A stretch of 64,000 nt of DNA, from positions 4,588,001 to 4,652,000 of the forward strand of contig NZ_AP021875.1 of NCBI RefSeq assembly GCF_009688965.1. The letters are read 5' to 3'. The DNA is from Desulfosarcina widdelii (GTDB lineage: Bacteria > Desulfobacterota > Desulfobacteria > Desulfobacterales > Desulfosarcinaceae). The position numbers and the translations under genes were made by a program. Below the pieces are notes generated by a model. The model was given only the letters and a program-made list of their open reading frames with translations, did not search any database and was not told where the DNA came from. Shown in pieces: positions 18,148 through 27,055 of this stretch; position 1 is the stretch's first letter, and each line of letters begins with the position of its first letter.

Positions 18148-19200
18148 ATGAAATTCAAAACGATCCTGTTGTTGTGCGGGATGCTGGCGATCGCGCTGGT
18201 CGTATTTCGGCTCCACAGCATGTGGCATTTCAGATTCATCGAGCCGGTGGTCCCGGGTGACTGCACCGTTGTTTCCGGCCTGGTGGGCGTCGAGGACATT
18301 GTCGTGGATCCGCATTCCGGGCTGGCCTACCTGTCCGTTTGCGACCGCCGGGCCGTTGCGGCGGGCCAACCGGCCAACGGCGGGATTTGGACGTACGATC
18401 TCAACGACGACGAACCGGTTCCGCTCCGACTTGAAACGGGATTGGGCGATGACTTCCAACCCCACGGCATCGACCTGCTTTCCGGCCCGTCCGGTGCGGT
18501 GGGCCTGTTTGTGGTCAACCACGGCCAGGGCCAACATGCCGTAGAGCTGTTCGATCTGAATGGCCGGCAGCTTGTCCATCGCAAAACCGTCCAAGATCCG
18601 CTGCTGGTAAGCCCCAACGATGTGACCGCTGTGGCCGATGATCGTTTTTACGTGACCAACGATCACGGCAGTCGCGGTGCCTTGGGCAAGAACCTGGAGG
18701 ACTATCTGGGACTGAAGCGTTCCGGGGTGGTTTATTACGACGGGACCCGGTGTCGGAACGTGGCCGGGGGCATCGGCTATGCCAACGGCATTGCTTTGGG
18801 ACCCGACGGTAGCAGCGTGTATGTCTGCGCCTGCAGCGAGGGTACCGTGCGGGAGTATGGGCGCGACGCCGGCAGCGGCGCGCTGGTTCTGCGGCAGACG
18901 GTCGCCTGCGGCACCGCCGTGGACAACGTGGATGTGGACGCCTTCGGCGCCTTGTGGATCGGTGCCCACCCCAAGCCGCTGAAATTCGCCCGGCACGCCC
19001 GATCCGCCCGTAATCGCTCGCCCAGCGAGGTGATCCGGCTGACCCCCAGGCCAAACGGCACCTTCGAGCGGCAGACCATTTACCTGGATGACGGGACTCA
19101 ACTGTCCGGCTGCAGTGTGGCCGTGACGTTCCGGGACCGAATGCTGGTCGGCAGCGTGTTTGAACCGTTTTTTCTGGATTGGCGCCTGAGTCGTCGGTAG
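18148..19200 (+). CDS. Paraoxonase/arylesterase-like beta-propeller protein
   Basis: 350 residues, with an N-terminal hydrophobic segment (ILLLCGMLAIALVVF) that should anchor or export it. The body resembles the six-bladed paraoxonase/SMP-30 propeller: GVEDIVVDPHSGLAYLS, FQPHGIDLL, LFVVNHG, VSPNDVTAV, FYVTNDHG, GIGYANGIALGPDG and VDNVDVDAFGALWIG. The Glu, Asn and Asp residues in these repeats are the usual calcium ligands. Family members hydrolyse lactones or aryl esters; which one applies here is unknown. It is 17 bases after DUF1786 and followed by a thioesterase on the same strand. Confidence 0.82.
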   Translation: MKFKTILLLCGMLAIALVVFRLHSMWHFRFIEPVVPGDCTVVSGLVGVEDIVVDPHSGLAYLSVCDRRAVAAGQPANGGIWTYDLNDDEPVPLRLETGLGDDFQPHGIDLLSGPSGAVGLFVVNHGQGQHAVELFDLNGRQLVHRKTVQDPLLVSPNDVTAVADDRFYVTNDHGSRGALGKNLEDYLGLKRSGVVYYDGTRCRNVAGGIGYANGIALGPDGSSVYVCACSEGTVREYGRDAGSGALVLRQTVACGTAVDNVDVDAFGALWIGAHPKPLKFARHARSARNRSPSEVIRLTPRPNGTFERQTIYLDDGTQLSGCSVAVTFRDRMLVGSVFEPFFLDWRLSRR

Positions 19201-19227
19201 TCAAAACCGATTCGAGGAGATCGCTTT

Positions 19228-19659
19228 ATGACGGATGAATCGCAAGTGGCGGCCATCGAAGCCTATATTCAGAACGATGCCTTCGCCCGTTTTTTAGGGG
19301 CCGAGGTCGAGATTGTGGCGCCGGGGCACAGCCGGGTGTCGTTGACGATCACCGAACGGATGACCAATTTCCACGGAATCACCCACGGTGGGGTGGTCTT
19401 CTCCCTGGGCGACATGGCTTTTGCAGCTGCCGGTAATTCCCGAGGGCAGGTGGCCGTGGCCCTGAATGTGAATATCCATTTCCTCCACCCCTCCAAGGTT
19501 GGCGACCGCCTGGTGGCCGAAGCCAAAGAGTGTCACCTGGGAGGCCGGACGGGGCTTTATGAGATTACCGTAATCGAGGAAAAATCCGGCACCCTCATCG
19601 CCCGCAGCCAGGATCTGGTTTATCGTAAGAAAGCGTGGTTTGTCGAACTGGAAGAATAA
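19228..19659 (+). CDS. PaaI-type hotdog-fold thioesterase
   Basis: 143 residues with the PaaI signature NFHGITHGGVVFSLGDMAFA, in which the Asn, His-Gly-Gly and acidic residue line the active site. It also has NVNIHFLHPSKVGDRLVAEA. Family members release CoA from aryl- or acyl-CoA. The preceding genes (crotonase, DUF1786, lactonase-like) and the shared strand suggest a small acyl-CoA salvage or detoxification operon. CGAGGAGATC precedes the ATG. Confidence 0.9.
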   Translation: MTDESQVAAIEAYIQNDAFARFLGAEVEIVAPGHSRVSLTITERMTNFHGITHGGVVFSLGDMAFAAAGNSRGQVAVALNVNIHFLHPSKVGDRLVAEAKECHLGGRTGLYEITVIEEKSGTLIARSQDLVYRKKAWFVELEE

Positions 19660-19663
19660 CGGA

Positions 19664-20428
19664 TTACAGCAATTGTGAAATGTAAGCAAACCGTACATCC
19701 CCGCTTTCCGGCGTTTCCAGAAAGCGCTGAATTCCCGCCAGGGTTTCCGGCCGGGGGTGGCCGATCCCGATAGCGCGGCCGTATTTTAAAGCGATCTTTC
19801 CAAGACGCTTCATTTGCCCGAAAACCGCTTTTTCGTCCCGCTGTGTATCCAGAAACAGATCTCTTCGAATGGTATCGACGCCCATCTGCCGTGCACGGGC
19901 ATAAGCGGTGGATTGTCCGGTAGTCAGGCTGTCCACAAAAAACAGATCGTTGGCCCGAACCGCATCCAGGGCCTGGTCCATTTTTCGGGGAAGCTGGGTG
20001 TATCGGGAGCCCATATGGTTGTTGACCCCGACGATATTGGGCAGGGTCGCAATGTTTTGCGCCACCACATCCCGCACCCGTTCCGGCCGGTCATCGACAA
20101 AGATGGCCCCGGGACCTGGGTCCACACGGGTGCTGAAGGGTTCCATAGGCTGGTGGAGCATGAGTTCATGACCGCTTTCGTGCAATGCCTGAGCTGAGGA
20201 TTCGGAACAGCAAAGCCGGGGAAGAATCGAAAAGGTGATGGGGATGCCGGCCGTAAGAAATTGTTCGGCCCTGGTGAGATTAAAACCGATGTCGTCGATG
20301 ATCACGGCGATTCTGGGCGTCGCTGTTTCCGGCGGCATGAACATTTCCGCAGTGGCAGGTATGTGGGTGGCAAAGAGACCCCCAAAAAGAAAGCCGGCGC
20401 TTTTAGCCAGGAATGTTCGTCGATCCAT
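19664..20428 (-). CDS. Divergent polysaccharide deacetylase family protein (YibQ-like), Tat-type leader
   Basis: 254 residues. The N-terminus MDRRTFLAKSAGFLFGG fits a twin-arginine signal (RRTFL then a hydrophobic stretch), so export in folded form is likely. The catalytic-like core follows the DUF610/YibQ family: IAVIIDDIGF, ITFSILPRL, ELMLHQPMEPF, VGVNNHMGSR and FFVDSLTTGQS, with Asp and His residues like those of NodB deacetylases. The ATG at 20428 is chosen for the leader; an in-frame start at 20569 would add 47 residues unlike the family. Convergent with the thioesterase, with only four bases between the stops. Confidence 0.84.
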   Translation of the reverse strand: MDRRTFLAKSAGFLFGGLFATHIPATAEMFMPPETATPRIAVIIDDIGFNLTRAEQFLTAGIPITFSILPRLCCSESSAQALHESGHELMLHQPMEPFSTRVDPGPGAIFVDDRPERVRDVVAQNIATLPNIVGVNNHMGSRYTQLPRKMDQALDAVRANDLFFVDSLTTGQSTAYARARQMGVDTIRRDLFLDTQRDEKAVFGQMKRLGKIALKYGRAIGIGHPRPETLAGIQRFLETPESGDVRFAYISQLL

Positions 20429-20596
20429 TCGTTGTCTTGTGTTTCCCCGGCCTGCTGCCAGCAGCCCCGCTTTTCTGGCGGGATAAATGTTTTTCTCCAG
20501 GGCGATCCCTGATCGAATCGCGGTGAATCCTGCCTGTTTGTTTATACCGCTGGTTGGATATGGGATCAACCCCTATCACTATATATTGTTATACTT

Positions 20597-20690
20597 GACG
20601 AATCCATAAAAAGCTCCGGACTCGTCATGCCAGGATAGATAAGCCTGCCCCGGACCTGATGCGGGGGAATCCAGATTTTTTCGCCTATTT
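20597..20690. repeat. Degenerate copy of the dispersed CGTCATGCC repeat
   Basis: CGTCATGCC at 20623 and GGGGGAATCCAG ending at 20674 match the ends of the repeat seen intact at 26854, 36068 and 50515, but the centre is scrambled. It lies between the deacetylase and MocR genes. This is an old, decayed copy. Confidence 0.4.
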
Positions 20691-20708
20691 TTTGGCAGAT
20701 CCCGCTTT

Positions 20709-22145
20709 TTACCCCCGAGCCATCTGCGATACGACCCGACCCAGGCGCCGAATCGCCGGCAGGGCTTCGTCAGACCAGTTGGCGGCATTGAGGCGGATGA
20801 AATTGCGATAGCGGTCTCCTGTGGAAAACAGATGGCCGGGCGTGATGGCGATGCCTTCGTTAAGGGCCAGCCGGTAAAGCTTCAGGGCATCGACGACTTC
20901 AGGAAGTTCGATCCACAACAGATAGCCCCCGGCCGGATCGGTGACCCGGATGTCGGTCGGAAAGAAACGGATCACCGCCCGCCGCAGTTCGGCCAGCCGC
21001 TGGCGGTAAACGCGGCGAATCCGGCGCAGATGCTGGCGATACCCCCCTTCGGCCATGAAAGCCGCCACGGCCACCTGGGACAAGGTGGGCGCGGCCAGGC
21101 TGACGCTGTATTTCAGCCAGGCCACTGTCGAACGGTAGCGGCCGGCAGCCGCCCATCCCACCCTAAGTCCCGGCGAGAGCGTTTTGGAAAAAGATCCGCA
21201 CCACATGACGCGCCCATCGGCGTCAAAGGCTTTGGCGGACACCGGCCGTCGGGTGGAGTAGTGCACGTCCCCGAAAATATCGTTTTCGATCAGCGGAATG
21301 TCGTAGGACGCCAGCATCCGGACCAGGTCTTTCTTGTTGCCGTCCGGAATGCAGCTTCCAAGGGGGTTGTTGAAATTAGAAATCACCACACAGGCCTGCA
21401 CCGAGTTGTTTTCCAGGGCGAAGCGCAGGGCTTCGAGACTGATGCCGTCTTTGGGATGGGTTGGAATTTCAAGGGCTTTGAGGCCCAGGTTTTCCAGATA
21501 TTGAAAAACGTCGAAGCAGATGGGGGACTCGACGGCAACGGTGTCTCCGGGGCGGCAGATGGCCTGCAAGCAGGCGGAAACCGCCTCGCCGCAGCCGGAA
21601 GTAATCACGATTTCGTCGGCGTCGAGGCTGCAGCCGGCATCCATGGCGTGAAGGGCGATCTGCTGGCGAAGGGACCGGTTGTCCGAGTGCGGCATATACA
21701 GGCCGGCCCGATCGCCCATGCGGCGGGCCGCGGACGCCATCAGGCGGTTGAGCTGGCGGGTGGCGGTCTGTTCCATGGCCGGATGGGCGGCGCCCAACTG
21801 GATCAGCTTGGGATTGAGGGTGTCGTGAATCACAATGCGGGTGATCAACTCGCGCATGCCGACGGTGGTGGGATCCGGATCGGGATCGGAAAGGTCCGGC
21901 GCCGGTGGTGCGCTGGGCAGTTTGTGGCTGACAAAAAATCCCGATCTGGGCCGCGGAACCAACAGCCCCCGCGCTTCCAACAGGTAGTAAGCCTTGAGGA
22001 TGGTCGAAATGCTGACTTCCCACTGCTGGCTCAACTTGCGCACCGAAGGTGCCGCTGCTCCCGGACCGAAAACGCCTTCCTCGATCATGCGGGTCAACCG
22101 CTCCGCCACTTGCTGGTATTTGGGCGTTTTTTTCATGTGTGCCAT
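20709..22145 (-). CDS. MocR-type transcriptional regulator (GntR winged helix plus aminotransferase domain)
   Basis: 478 residues. The N-terminal winged helix (about 1-75) has the GntR pattern QQVAERLTRMIEEGVFGPG, VRKLSQQWEVS and AYYLLEARGLLVPRPRSGFFV. The rest is a fold-type I aminotransferase domain with ITSGCGEAV, SNFNNPLGSCIP and ENDIFGDVHY. The PLP lysine is expected in CGSFSKTLSPGLRVGW. MocR proteins use PLP or amino compounds as effectors. It is divergent from the DUF2917 and EamA genes, a common pairing with an exporter target. ATG 22145 or ATG 22136 could be the start; AAGGGAG fits the second better. Confidence 0.9.
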   Translation of the reverse strand: MAHMKKTPKYQQVAERLTRMIEEGVFGPGAAAPSVRKLSQQWEVSISTILKAYYLLEARGLLVPRPRSGFFVSHKLPSAPPAPDLSDPDPDPTTVGMRELITRIVIHDTLNPKLIQLGAAHPAMEQTATRQLNRLMASAARRMGDRAGLYMPHSDNRSLRQQIALHAMDAGCSLDADEIVITSGCGEAVSACLQAICRPGDTVAVESPICFDVFQYLENLGLKALEIPTHPKDGISLEALRFALENNSVQACVVISNFNNPLGSCIPDGNKKDLVRMLASYDIPLIENDIFGDVHYSTRRPVSAKAFDADGRVMWCGSFSKTLSPGLRVGWAAAGRYRSTVAWLKYSVSLAAPTLSQVAVAAFMAEGGYRQHLRRIRRVYRQRLAELRRAVIRFFPTDIRVTDPAGGYLLWIELPEVVDALKLYRLALNEGIAITPGHLFSTGDRYRNFIRLNAANWSDEALPAIRRLGRVVSQMARG

Positions 22146-22158
22146 GACTCCCTTGAAA

Positions 22159-22217
22159 ACAGTACAATATTGTAACCGTTCGACCAGTACAGATGAATAT
22201 TTATCATAACTGTACTC
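22159..22217. promoter_or_regulatory. Putative MocR operator: AGTACA hexamers at 25-bp spacing
   Basis: AGTACA occurs at 22161-22166 and 22186-22191, and its inverse TGTACT at 22211-22216, so hexamer starts are exactly 25 bp apart. The extended sites read ACAGTACA, CCAGTACAG and AACTGTACT, close to the CTGTAC-type half-sites reported for MocR regulators. They lie just upstream of the MocR start and in front of the divergent operon. Periodic sites fit cooperative binding of a dimer on one side of the helix. Confidence 0.6.
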
Positions 22218-22377
22218 ATAACAAAACACGTTTTCTGTGGCTGTTATTTCTTTTTAAACGGACGTATAATTTATACCAGATCGTCAACGGTGTCTTTGAC
22301 CCGGCGGTCTCGGGCCGGTCGACGGTGTGGCCCGTTATCAACCGATTCTGCTGTATGGGCAGCAACAGGAGGCTGTT

Positions 22378-22695
22378 ATGGATACTCGGCATCAGGTCGT
22401 AGAAAACGACAAACCATTTTGCAACCAATTCGTGTTTTCCAATTTGAACAAACCGGAAAAGGTGGTCCATCTGTCCGCCGGCCAGGGCTGGGGCGTAAAG
22501 GGAAAGCGGGGCCGGCAGACCCTGTATTGCCTCGAAGGGACTGTTTGGGTAACCCAGCAGGGCGACATGCGCGATTACCTGCTGAAAGAGGGCGACGTTT
22601 TTGTGGTGAGCCGGCCCGGCCTGGTCATGGCCCGTGCGATGACGCCGGCATCTTTGGGGTATGCCGAAAATTTTATGACGGATACCTGGAATTAA
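22378..22695 (+). CDS. DUF2917 small cupin-like protein
   Basis: 105-residue soluble protein. The segment TLYCLEGTVWVTQQGDMRDYLLKEGDVFVV resembles a minimal cupin half-barrel, as described for DUF2917, and lacks an obvious His metal site. The ATG at 22378 has ACAGGAGG seven bases upstream. It is 12 bases before the EamA transporter gene and divergent from the MocR gene, so it is likely in the MocR regulon. The function is unknown; it may bind the small molecule the transporter exports. Confidence 0.72.
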   Translation: MDTRHQVVENDKPFCNQFVFSNLNKPEKVVHLSAGQGWGVKGKRGRQTLYCLEGTVWVTQQGDMRDYLLKEGDVFVVSRPGLVMARAMTPASLGYAENFMTDTWN

Positions 22696-22707
22696 AGGTG
22701 ATCCACC

Positions 22708-23586
22708 ATGCCTGAAAATCGACTGGCCGTGCTGAGCCTGGTCTGCGCAGCCCTTTTCTGGAGCACCAGCGGGGTGTTGATCAAACTGGTCGCCCTTTCG
22801 CCCCTGGCTATTGCCGGCTGGCGCAGTCTGATTGCCGGCATGGTGATCCTCTTGTTGTGTCGCAGGGCTGTGCATATTTCCTGGAACCGGGACGTGTTGA
22901 TCGCCGCGGCCTGCGTGGGCCTGTTCTGCATCTCTTTTGTTGTCGCCACCAAGCTCACCACAGCCGCCAATGCCATCGTTTTGCAGTATTCCTCGTCGGC
23001 CCTTGTGGCTGTCCTGGCACCCGGGATGCTCGGAGAGCCCACGCGGCGGCAGGACTGGTATTTTTTGTCCGTGGTGGTTGCCGGCATCGCTCTTTTTTTT
23101 CTCGATTCGCTTTCCCTGCGCGGCATGCTGGGCATTCTGGCCGGAGCGGCGGGGGCGCTTTTCTGGGCAGGCGCCATGATTTTTTTGCGCAAAACCCGCC
23201 ACGGATCCACCGCCTGGCCCATCGCTTTGGGCAATTTCATGGCCGCAGGCTTGTGCCTGCCGTTCATGTTTCGGCAGGTGCCGACAGCCACGGACACCCT
23301 GGGCCTTGTCGGACTGGGCGTGGTTTCTTTGGGCATCGGTCATGCCCTGTTTTCCTATGGAATCAAACGGGTGCGGGCGCTCGAGTCGGTCTTGATTCCT
23401 TCCATCGAACCGCTGATCAACCCCATGTGGGTCTTTCTGGCGACCGGAGAGGCGCCCGGCACATGGGCGTTTATCGGCGGCACCCTGGTGCTGGCGGCGG
23501 TGACGGTGCGCGGGGTGGCCATGGTGGGTGCGGGTCGGATGACCATCGCACCGGCGAAACCGAGCCTGTCAGCCCAAAGCGGCTGA
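22708..23586 (+). CDS. EamA/DMT-family transporter
   Basis: 292 residues with ten hydrophobic segments arranged as two EamA repeats. ALFWSTSGVLIKLVALSPLAIAGWRS opens the first, and GALFWAGAMIFLRKT the second. The final repeat ends in LIPSIEPLINPMWVFLATGE, a family landmark. Members export amino acids and metabolites. Linked MocR and DUF2917 genes suggest induction by the substrate. Convergent with the kinase gene that follows. Confidence 0.9.
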   Translation: MPENRLAVLSLVCAALFWSTSGVLIKLVALSPLAIAGWRSLIAGMVILLLCRRAVHISWNRDVLIAAACVGLFCISFVVATKLTTAANAIVLQYSSSALVAVLAPGMLGEPTRRQDWYFLSVVVAGIALFFLDSLSLRGMLGILAGAAGALFWAGAMIFLRKTRHGSTAWPIALGNFMAAGLCLPFMFRQVPTATDTLGLVGLGVVSLGIGHALFSYGIKRVRALESVLIPSIEPLINPMWVFLATGEAPGTWAFIGGTLVLAAVTVRGVAMVGAGRMTIAPAKPSLSAQSG

Positions 23587-23609
23587 TTGGGCCATCGTTT
23601 TTTGCGACG

Positions 23610-26102
23610 TTATTCGGACAAGGCCGATTTTACGGTTTCGGCCAATTTATCGATCGTATAGGGTTTGCGCACGTATTGACCGGCGCCAAGTCGTTGAAGC
23701 GCCTTTACCCGCGCACTTTCGGAAAAACCGCTGACGATGATCGCTTTCTGGTCGGGACGGATTTCAATGATGCGCCTGTAGGTCTCCAGTCCGTCAATGC
23801 CCGGGTCCATGATCATGTCCAGCACCACCAGATCGACCGGATTTCCACTCAGATATTCAAGCGCTTCTTCTCCTCCGGCCACGGTGATGGGCCGATACCC
23901 CAACCGCTCCAGGATTGCGGCGGCGATCTGCCGCTGCTCCAGAACGTCATCGACAACGAGGATCGTTTCTCCTGCCCCCTGGTGATTGGCAAGCACGAAC
24001 GAGGACTCTTTTTCGTCGATTTGCTTGCGGGTTGCCGGAAAAAAAAGGTTAAAAGTCGTACCGGAACCCTTTTCGCTTTGAATGCCGATAAAGCCCTCAT
24101 GGTCCTTGACCGTACTCCACACCACGGTCATCCCTAAACCGGTGCCGCTTTTCCCCATGACCTTTTTGGTGTAAAAGGGCTCGAAAATTTTCTCCTTGTC
24201 TTCCTCCGAAATGCCGTGGCCCGTGTCGGCAACCTCGAGCAATACATAATCGCCTTCTTCAACATCGTCATAGTCCTCAAGGGTCCGATCAACGTATCGG
24301 TTATGAGTCGACAGGGTGCAGGTGCCGCCGTCGGGCATGGCCTCGCAGGCGTTAATTACAAGATTCATGATGGTTTTTGAAAGATGCACTTCGGATCCCA
24401 TGATGTTGAGCAGATCGGGCGCAAGACGGGTCTCGATGTGACATTTCGGATGCGTTTTTTCCAGTTCCGCAAGCTCGGCGCTGTTCAGGTAATCCGTGAT
24501 GATGGCATTCATTTTCACCGGCGTGAAGCGGGAAACGCCCCTTCTGGCAAGGGTAAGCAGCTCCTGGACGATATCGGCGGCTTTTCGGCCGGACTGGTGG
24601 ATGGCTTCCAGCGGCGCTTTGAGTTCGCTGTCTTCAGGAAGGTTCATCAGGATCATTTCCGGGTAGGCAACCAGACCGGACAGGACGTTGTTCAGGTCGT
24701 GGGCTACACCGCCGGCCAGCGTGCCGATGGCTTCCATTTTCAATGCCCGGTGAAGGCGCTTTTCAAGCAGGTTTTTTTCCACCTGGGCTTTTTTATAGTC
24801 TGAAATGTCGTGCACGATCATGAAAATATATTCTGTCTGGCCGAGCTTGTAAAAGTTGGCTTTGATATCCACCGGCACCAGTTCCCCCGATTGTGCTTCG
24901 AGGTGGGATTCCATCAGAACCGTTTCCTGAACCCGGAGTTCCTGCCAGAACGCCGGCCATGCCGAAGGCGCGATATTGGAATCGATCTCGAAAATGGTCA
25001 TGCGCATCAATGCGTCGAGCGAATAGCCTAGTTTTTTACCGGCCGCATTGTTGGCGAACAGAATTTTGGCATCCGGTTGGACGATAAAAATCGGATCCGA
25101 GAAGTGATCGATAATAAATTGGGTCAGTTCGAGGGATGCTTCAGTTTCCTTTCTAGCCTTCATTTCCTGCATAAGGTTTTCGTTAACCTGCTTGAGGTCT
25201 GCCGTGCGCTCGGCGACCTTGTCTTCCAGCGAGTCGTAAAACCCATGCAGTTTTGAAAAAAGGACGTTGAAACTGTCGGCCACTTCGCCAATTTCATCTT
25301 TTGATGAGATGCGAATTTCAGCGATATCCCGATAGCTGTCGCTCGCTGCGGCCTCGGACATGTGCCGGCTGATTTTGGCCAGGGGGTTCGTGACACTCAG
25401 ACGGATAATTTGGGTGATGACAAAGAAGAAAAACCCAACCATTAAACCGATTAGAATAAACTTGTCGATGGATTCGGACCACAAAGCCGAGGTCATACTG
25501 GACAGGGGAACCGCCACGGTGTCGGTACCGATCACTTCACCGATCGGCCGATGAAAACCGGCTTTTTCACCGTAGCGTTCAATCAGGGACCGGGGCGCAT
25601 CCGCCGGATCACCATGACATTTCAGGCACGACGGTATCATCCGACGGGCGCTGAACTTGGCCAGATAGGAACGCCCCTTGATTTCGATCTGGCCGGTCCA
25701 GCGTTTTACATTCGGGTTTTCGTTGAAGTAGCGGATAACCTTCAGCTCCTCGGGGCCGGCCTGATTGACGGGGTTGCGGGGGTTGTCCGAAGAAAATTTG
25801 ATAATGGTTTCCGGAAACCGTTTGCGGACATCTTCGAATATGCTGCGGGCCACGAAAGACGTGGACATGGTTTCCGGTACGAATTCGTCCTCGCCAAGCA
25901 ATTCGTACATCATCGGCCGAACGATCCCGCCCACGTAGCTGCGGATGGAAAGGTCGAACTGCATGGCCATTTCGGCCTGCTGGACAACCACGTCCTCGAG
26001 CCGTTGATTGGTCATGCGGTAGGTTTCGTAAAACAGGTAGGTCGCCAGCAGGGCGGATGCAATCCCGATGGAAAGGATCAGTTTGCCGGCAAGGCTTTTC
26101 AT
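23610..26102 (-). CDS. Hybrid sensor kinase with Tll0287-like (DUF3365) haem-binding sensor
   Basis: 830 residues. In order: TM1 (~8-28), a periplasmic DUF3365/Tll0287-like sensor (~30-200) containing CLKCH at about 159-163 (a CxxCH haem c attachment motif), TM2 (~214-236), HAMP and coiled coil, a PAS domain (~325-440), HisKA with GGVAHDLNNVLSG, HATPase_c (NLVINACEAMPDGG, DTGHGISEED, GTGLGMTVVW) and a receiver (VVLDMIMDPGIDG, KPYTID). Exported sensors of this type probably detect redox or a gas through haem. I chose ATG 26102, which has AGAGGA upstream; a GTG at 26126 is the alternative. No adjacent response regulator with an output domain was seen. Confidence 0.9.
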   Translation of the reverse strand: MKSLAGKLILSIGIASALLATYLFYETYRMTNQRLEDVVVQQAEMAMQFDLSIRSYVGGIVRPMMYELLGEDEFVPETMSTSFVARSIFEDVRKRFPETIIKFSSDNPRNPVNQAGPEELKVIRYFNENPNVKRWTGQIEIKGRSYLAKFSARRMIPSCLKCHGDPADAPRSLIERYGEKAGFHRPIGEVIGTDTVAVPLSSMTSALWSESIDKFILIGLMVGFFFFVITQIIRLSVTNPLAKISRHMSEAAASDSYRDIAEIRISSKDEIGEVADSFNVLFSKLHGFYDSLEDKVAERTADLKQVNENLMQEMKARKETEASLELTQFIIDHFSDPIFIVQPDAKILFANNAAGKKLGYSLDALMRMTIFEIDSNIAPSAWPAFWQELRVQETVLMESHLEAQSGELVPVDIKANFYKLGQTEYIFMIVHDISDYKKAQVEKNLLEKRLHRALKMEAIGTLAGGVAHDLNNVLSGLVAYPEMILMNLPEDSELKAPLEAIHQSGRKAADIVQELLTLARRGVSRFTPVKMNAIITDYLNSAELAELEKTHPKCHIETRLAPDLLNIMGSEVHLSKTIMNLVINACEAMPDGGTCTLSTHNRYVDRTLEDYDDVEEGDYVLLEVADTGHGISEEDKEKIFEPFYTKKVMGKSGTGLGMTVVWSTVKDHEGFIGIQSEKGSGTTFNLFFPATRKQIDEKESSFVLANHQGAGETILVVDDVLEQRQIAAAILERLGYRPITVAGGEEALEYLSGNPVDLVVLDMIMDPGIDGLETYRRIIEIRPDQKAIIVSGFSESARVKALQRLGAGQYVRKPYTIDKLAETVKSALSE

Positions 26103-26260
26103 TTCTAATGGATCCTCTGGTGGCACATAAACAACGATTGTTGATTTAAGTAGACAGATACCGACTCATCATAATAGGTATCGTTCTTTGCGGTTAAAAA
26201 ATTAGCGAAAAGGTTCCTGCAAATCCTGGAAGTTATGAATATGGGTGTTTTGCAAATAGT

Positions 26261-26297
26261 AAGGCCCTCAATCGATACAACGATTGAGGGCCTTTTT
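26261..26297 (+). terminator. Strong plus-strand intrinsic terminator without an obvious gene
   Basis: A perfect 14-bp stem (AAGGCCCTCAATCG at 26261-26274 with CGATTGAGGGCCTT at 26281-26294), a six-base loop and a run of Ts follow in the plus direction. Both flanking genes (ssb and the kinase) are on the minus strand. In the minus direction the stem is followed by ACTATTT, so it may also stop ssb transcripts less efficiently. Confidence 0.75.
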
Positions 26298-26320
26298 TAC
26301 ATAATAATTTTTGGTGATGT

Positions 26321-26812
26321 CTAGAAGGGAATGTCGTCCTCCTGGCCGCCTTGATACGGCTGCTGGGGGTATCCCTGGTCCTGATAGTCTCCGCCGCCGC
26401 GTCCACCGCCACTACCACCACTGTACCCGCCACCGCCGGAAGCCGGGCGTGAGCCGCCCCCGTCTCCCCGGTTGCCGAGCATCTGCATGGTCCCCCGCAT
26501 GTCGACCACCACTTCGGTCGTCCAGCGGTCCTGGCCGTCCTGGCCCTGCCACTTGCGGGTCTGCAACTTGCCTTCGATGTAGACTTGCCGCCCTTTGGAC
26601 AGGTATTCGCCGCAGATTTCCGCCAGTTTGCCGAAAACGACCACCCGGTGCCATTCGGTTTTTTCGCGCCGTTCGCCGGAACCTTTGTCGGTCCACGTTT
26701 CCGAAGTGGCAACGGAGAAATTGGCGATGGGGCGTCCATCGGCCGTATACCGGATTTCGGGGTCCTGTCCCAAATTACCCACCAAGATTACTTTGTTGAT
26801 TCCGCCAGCCAT
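26321..26812 (-). CDS. ssb: Single-stranded DNA-binding protein
   Basis: 163 residues. The N-terminal OB fold (about 1-108) has VILVGNLGQDPEIRYTADGR, FSVATSETW, TEWHRVVVFGKLAEI and LSKGRQVYIEGKLQTR. A Gly-rich flexible linker follows, then the acidic C-terminal tip ending DDIPF, which recruits replication and repair proteins. It binds ssDNA as a tetramer. AGAGGTTACGC precedes the ATG. It appears to be monocistronic. Confidence 0.96.
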   Translation of the reverse strand: MAGGINKVILVGNLGQDPEIRYTADGRPIANFSVATSETWTDKGSGERREKTEWHRVVVFGKLAEICGEYLSKGRQVYIEGKLQTRKWQGQDGQDRWTTEVVVDMRGTMQMLGNRGDGGGSRPASGGGGYSGGSGGGRGGGDYQDQGYPQQPYQGGQEDDIPF

Positions 26813-26853
26813 GCGTAACCTCTCTTTTGCTGATATTTAAAAGTTGACAGAAT

Positions 26854-26969
26854 CGTAAAAAGTTGCAGAGGCGTCATGCCGGACTTGATCCGGCATCCAG
26901 AATATATTGAAACGACTGGATTCCGGCCTTCGCCGGAATGACGAAAAATGGACTTTGTTACTTTTTACG
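26854..26969. repeat. Intact dispersed repeat, 116 bp, with CGTAAAAAGT terminal inverted repeats
   Basis: The ends CGTAAAAAGT (26854) and ACTTTTTACG (to 26969) are perfectly inverted. Inside are two hairpins: CATGCCGGACTTGATCCGGCATCC and GGATTCCGGCCTTCGCCGGAATG. The same layout occurs at 36068 and 50515 and in parts at 30878, 31036 and 31391. No ORF is present. The structure resembles a MITE or a double-REP unit. It sits between ssb and the DUF362 gene. Confidence 0.8.
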
Positions 26970-27055
26970 AGTTCACCAAATTATCTTTGCGGAGAAAACT
27001 TATTTCCCCATATCATTTCTATGAAAATATTAACAGCCTGCCGGTCGGTAAACCT

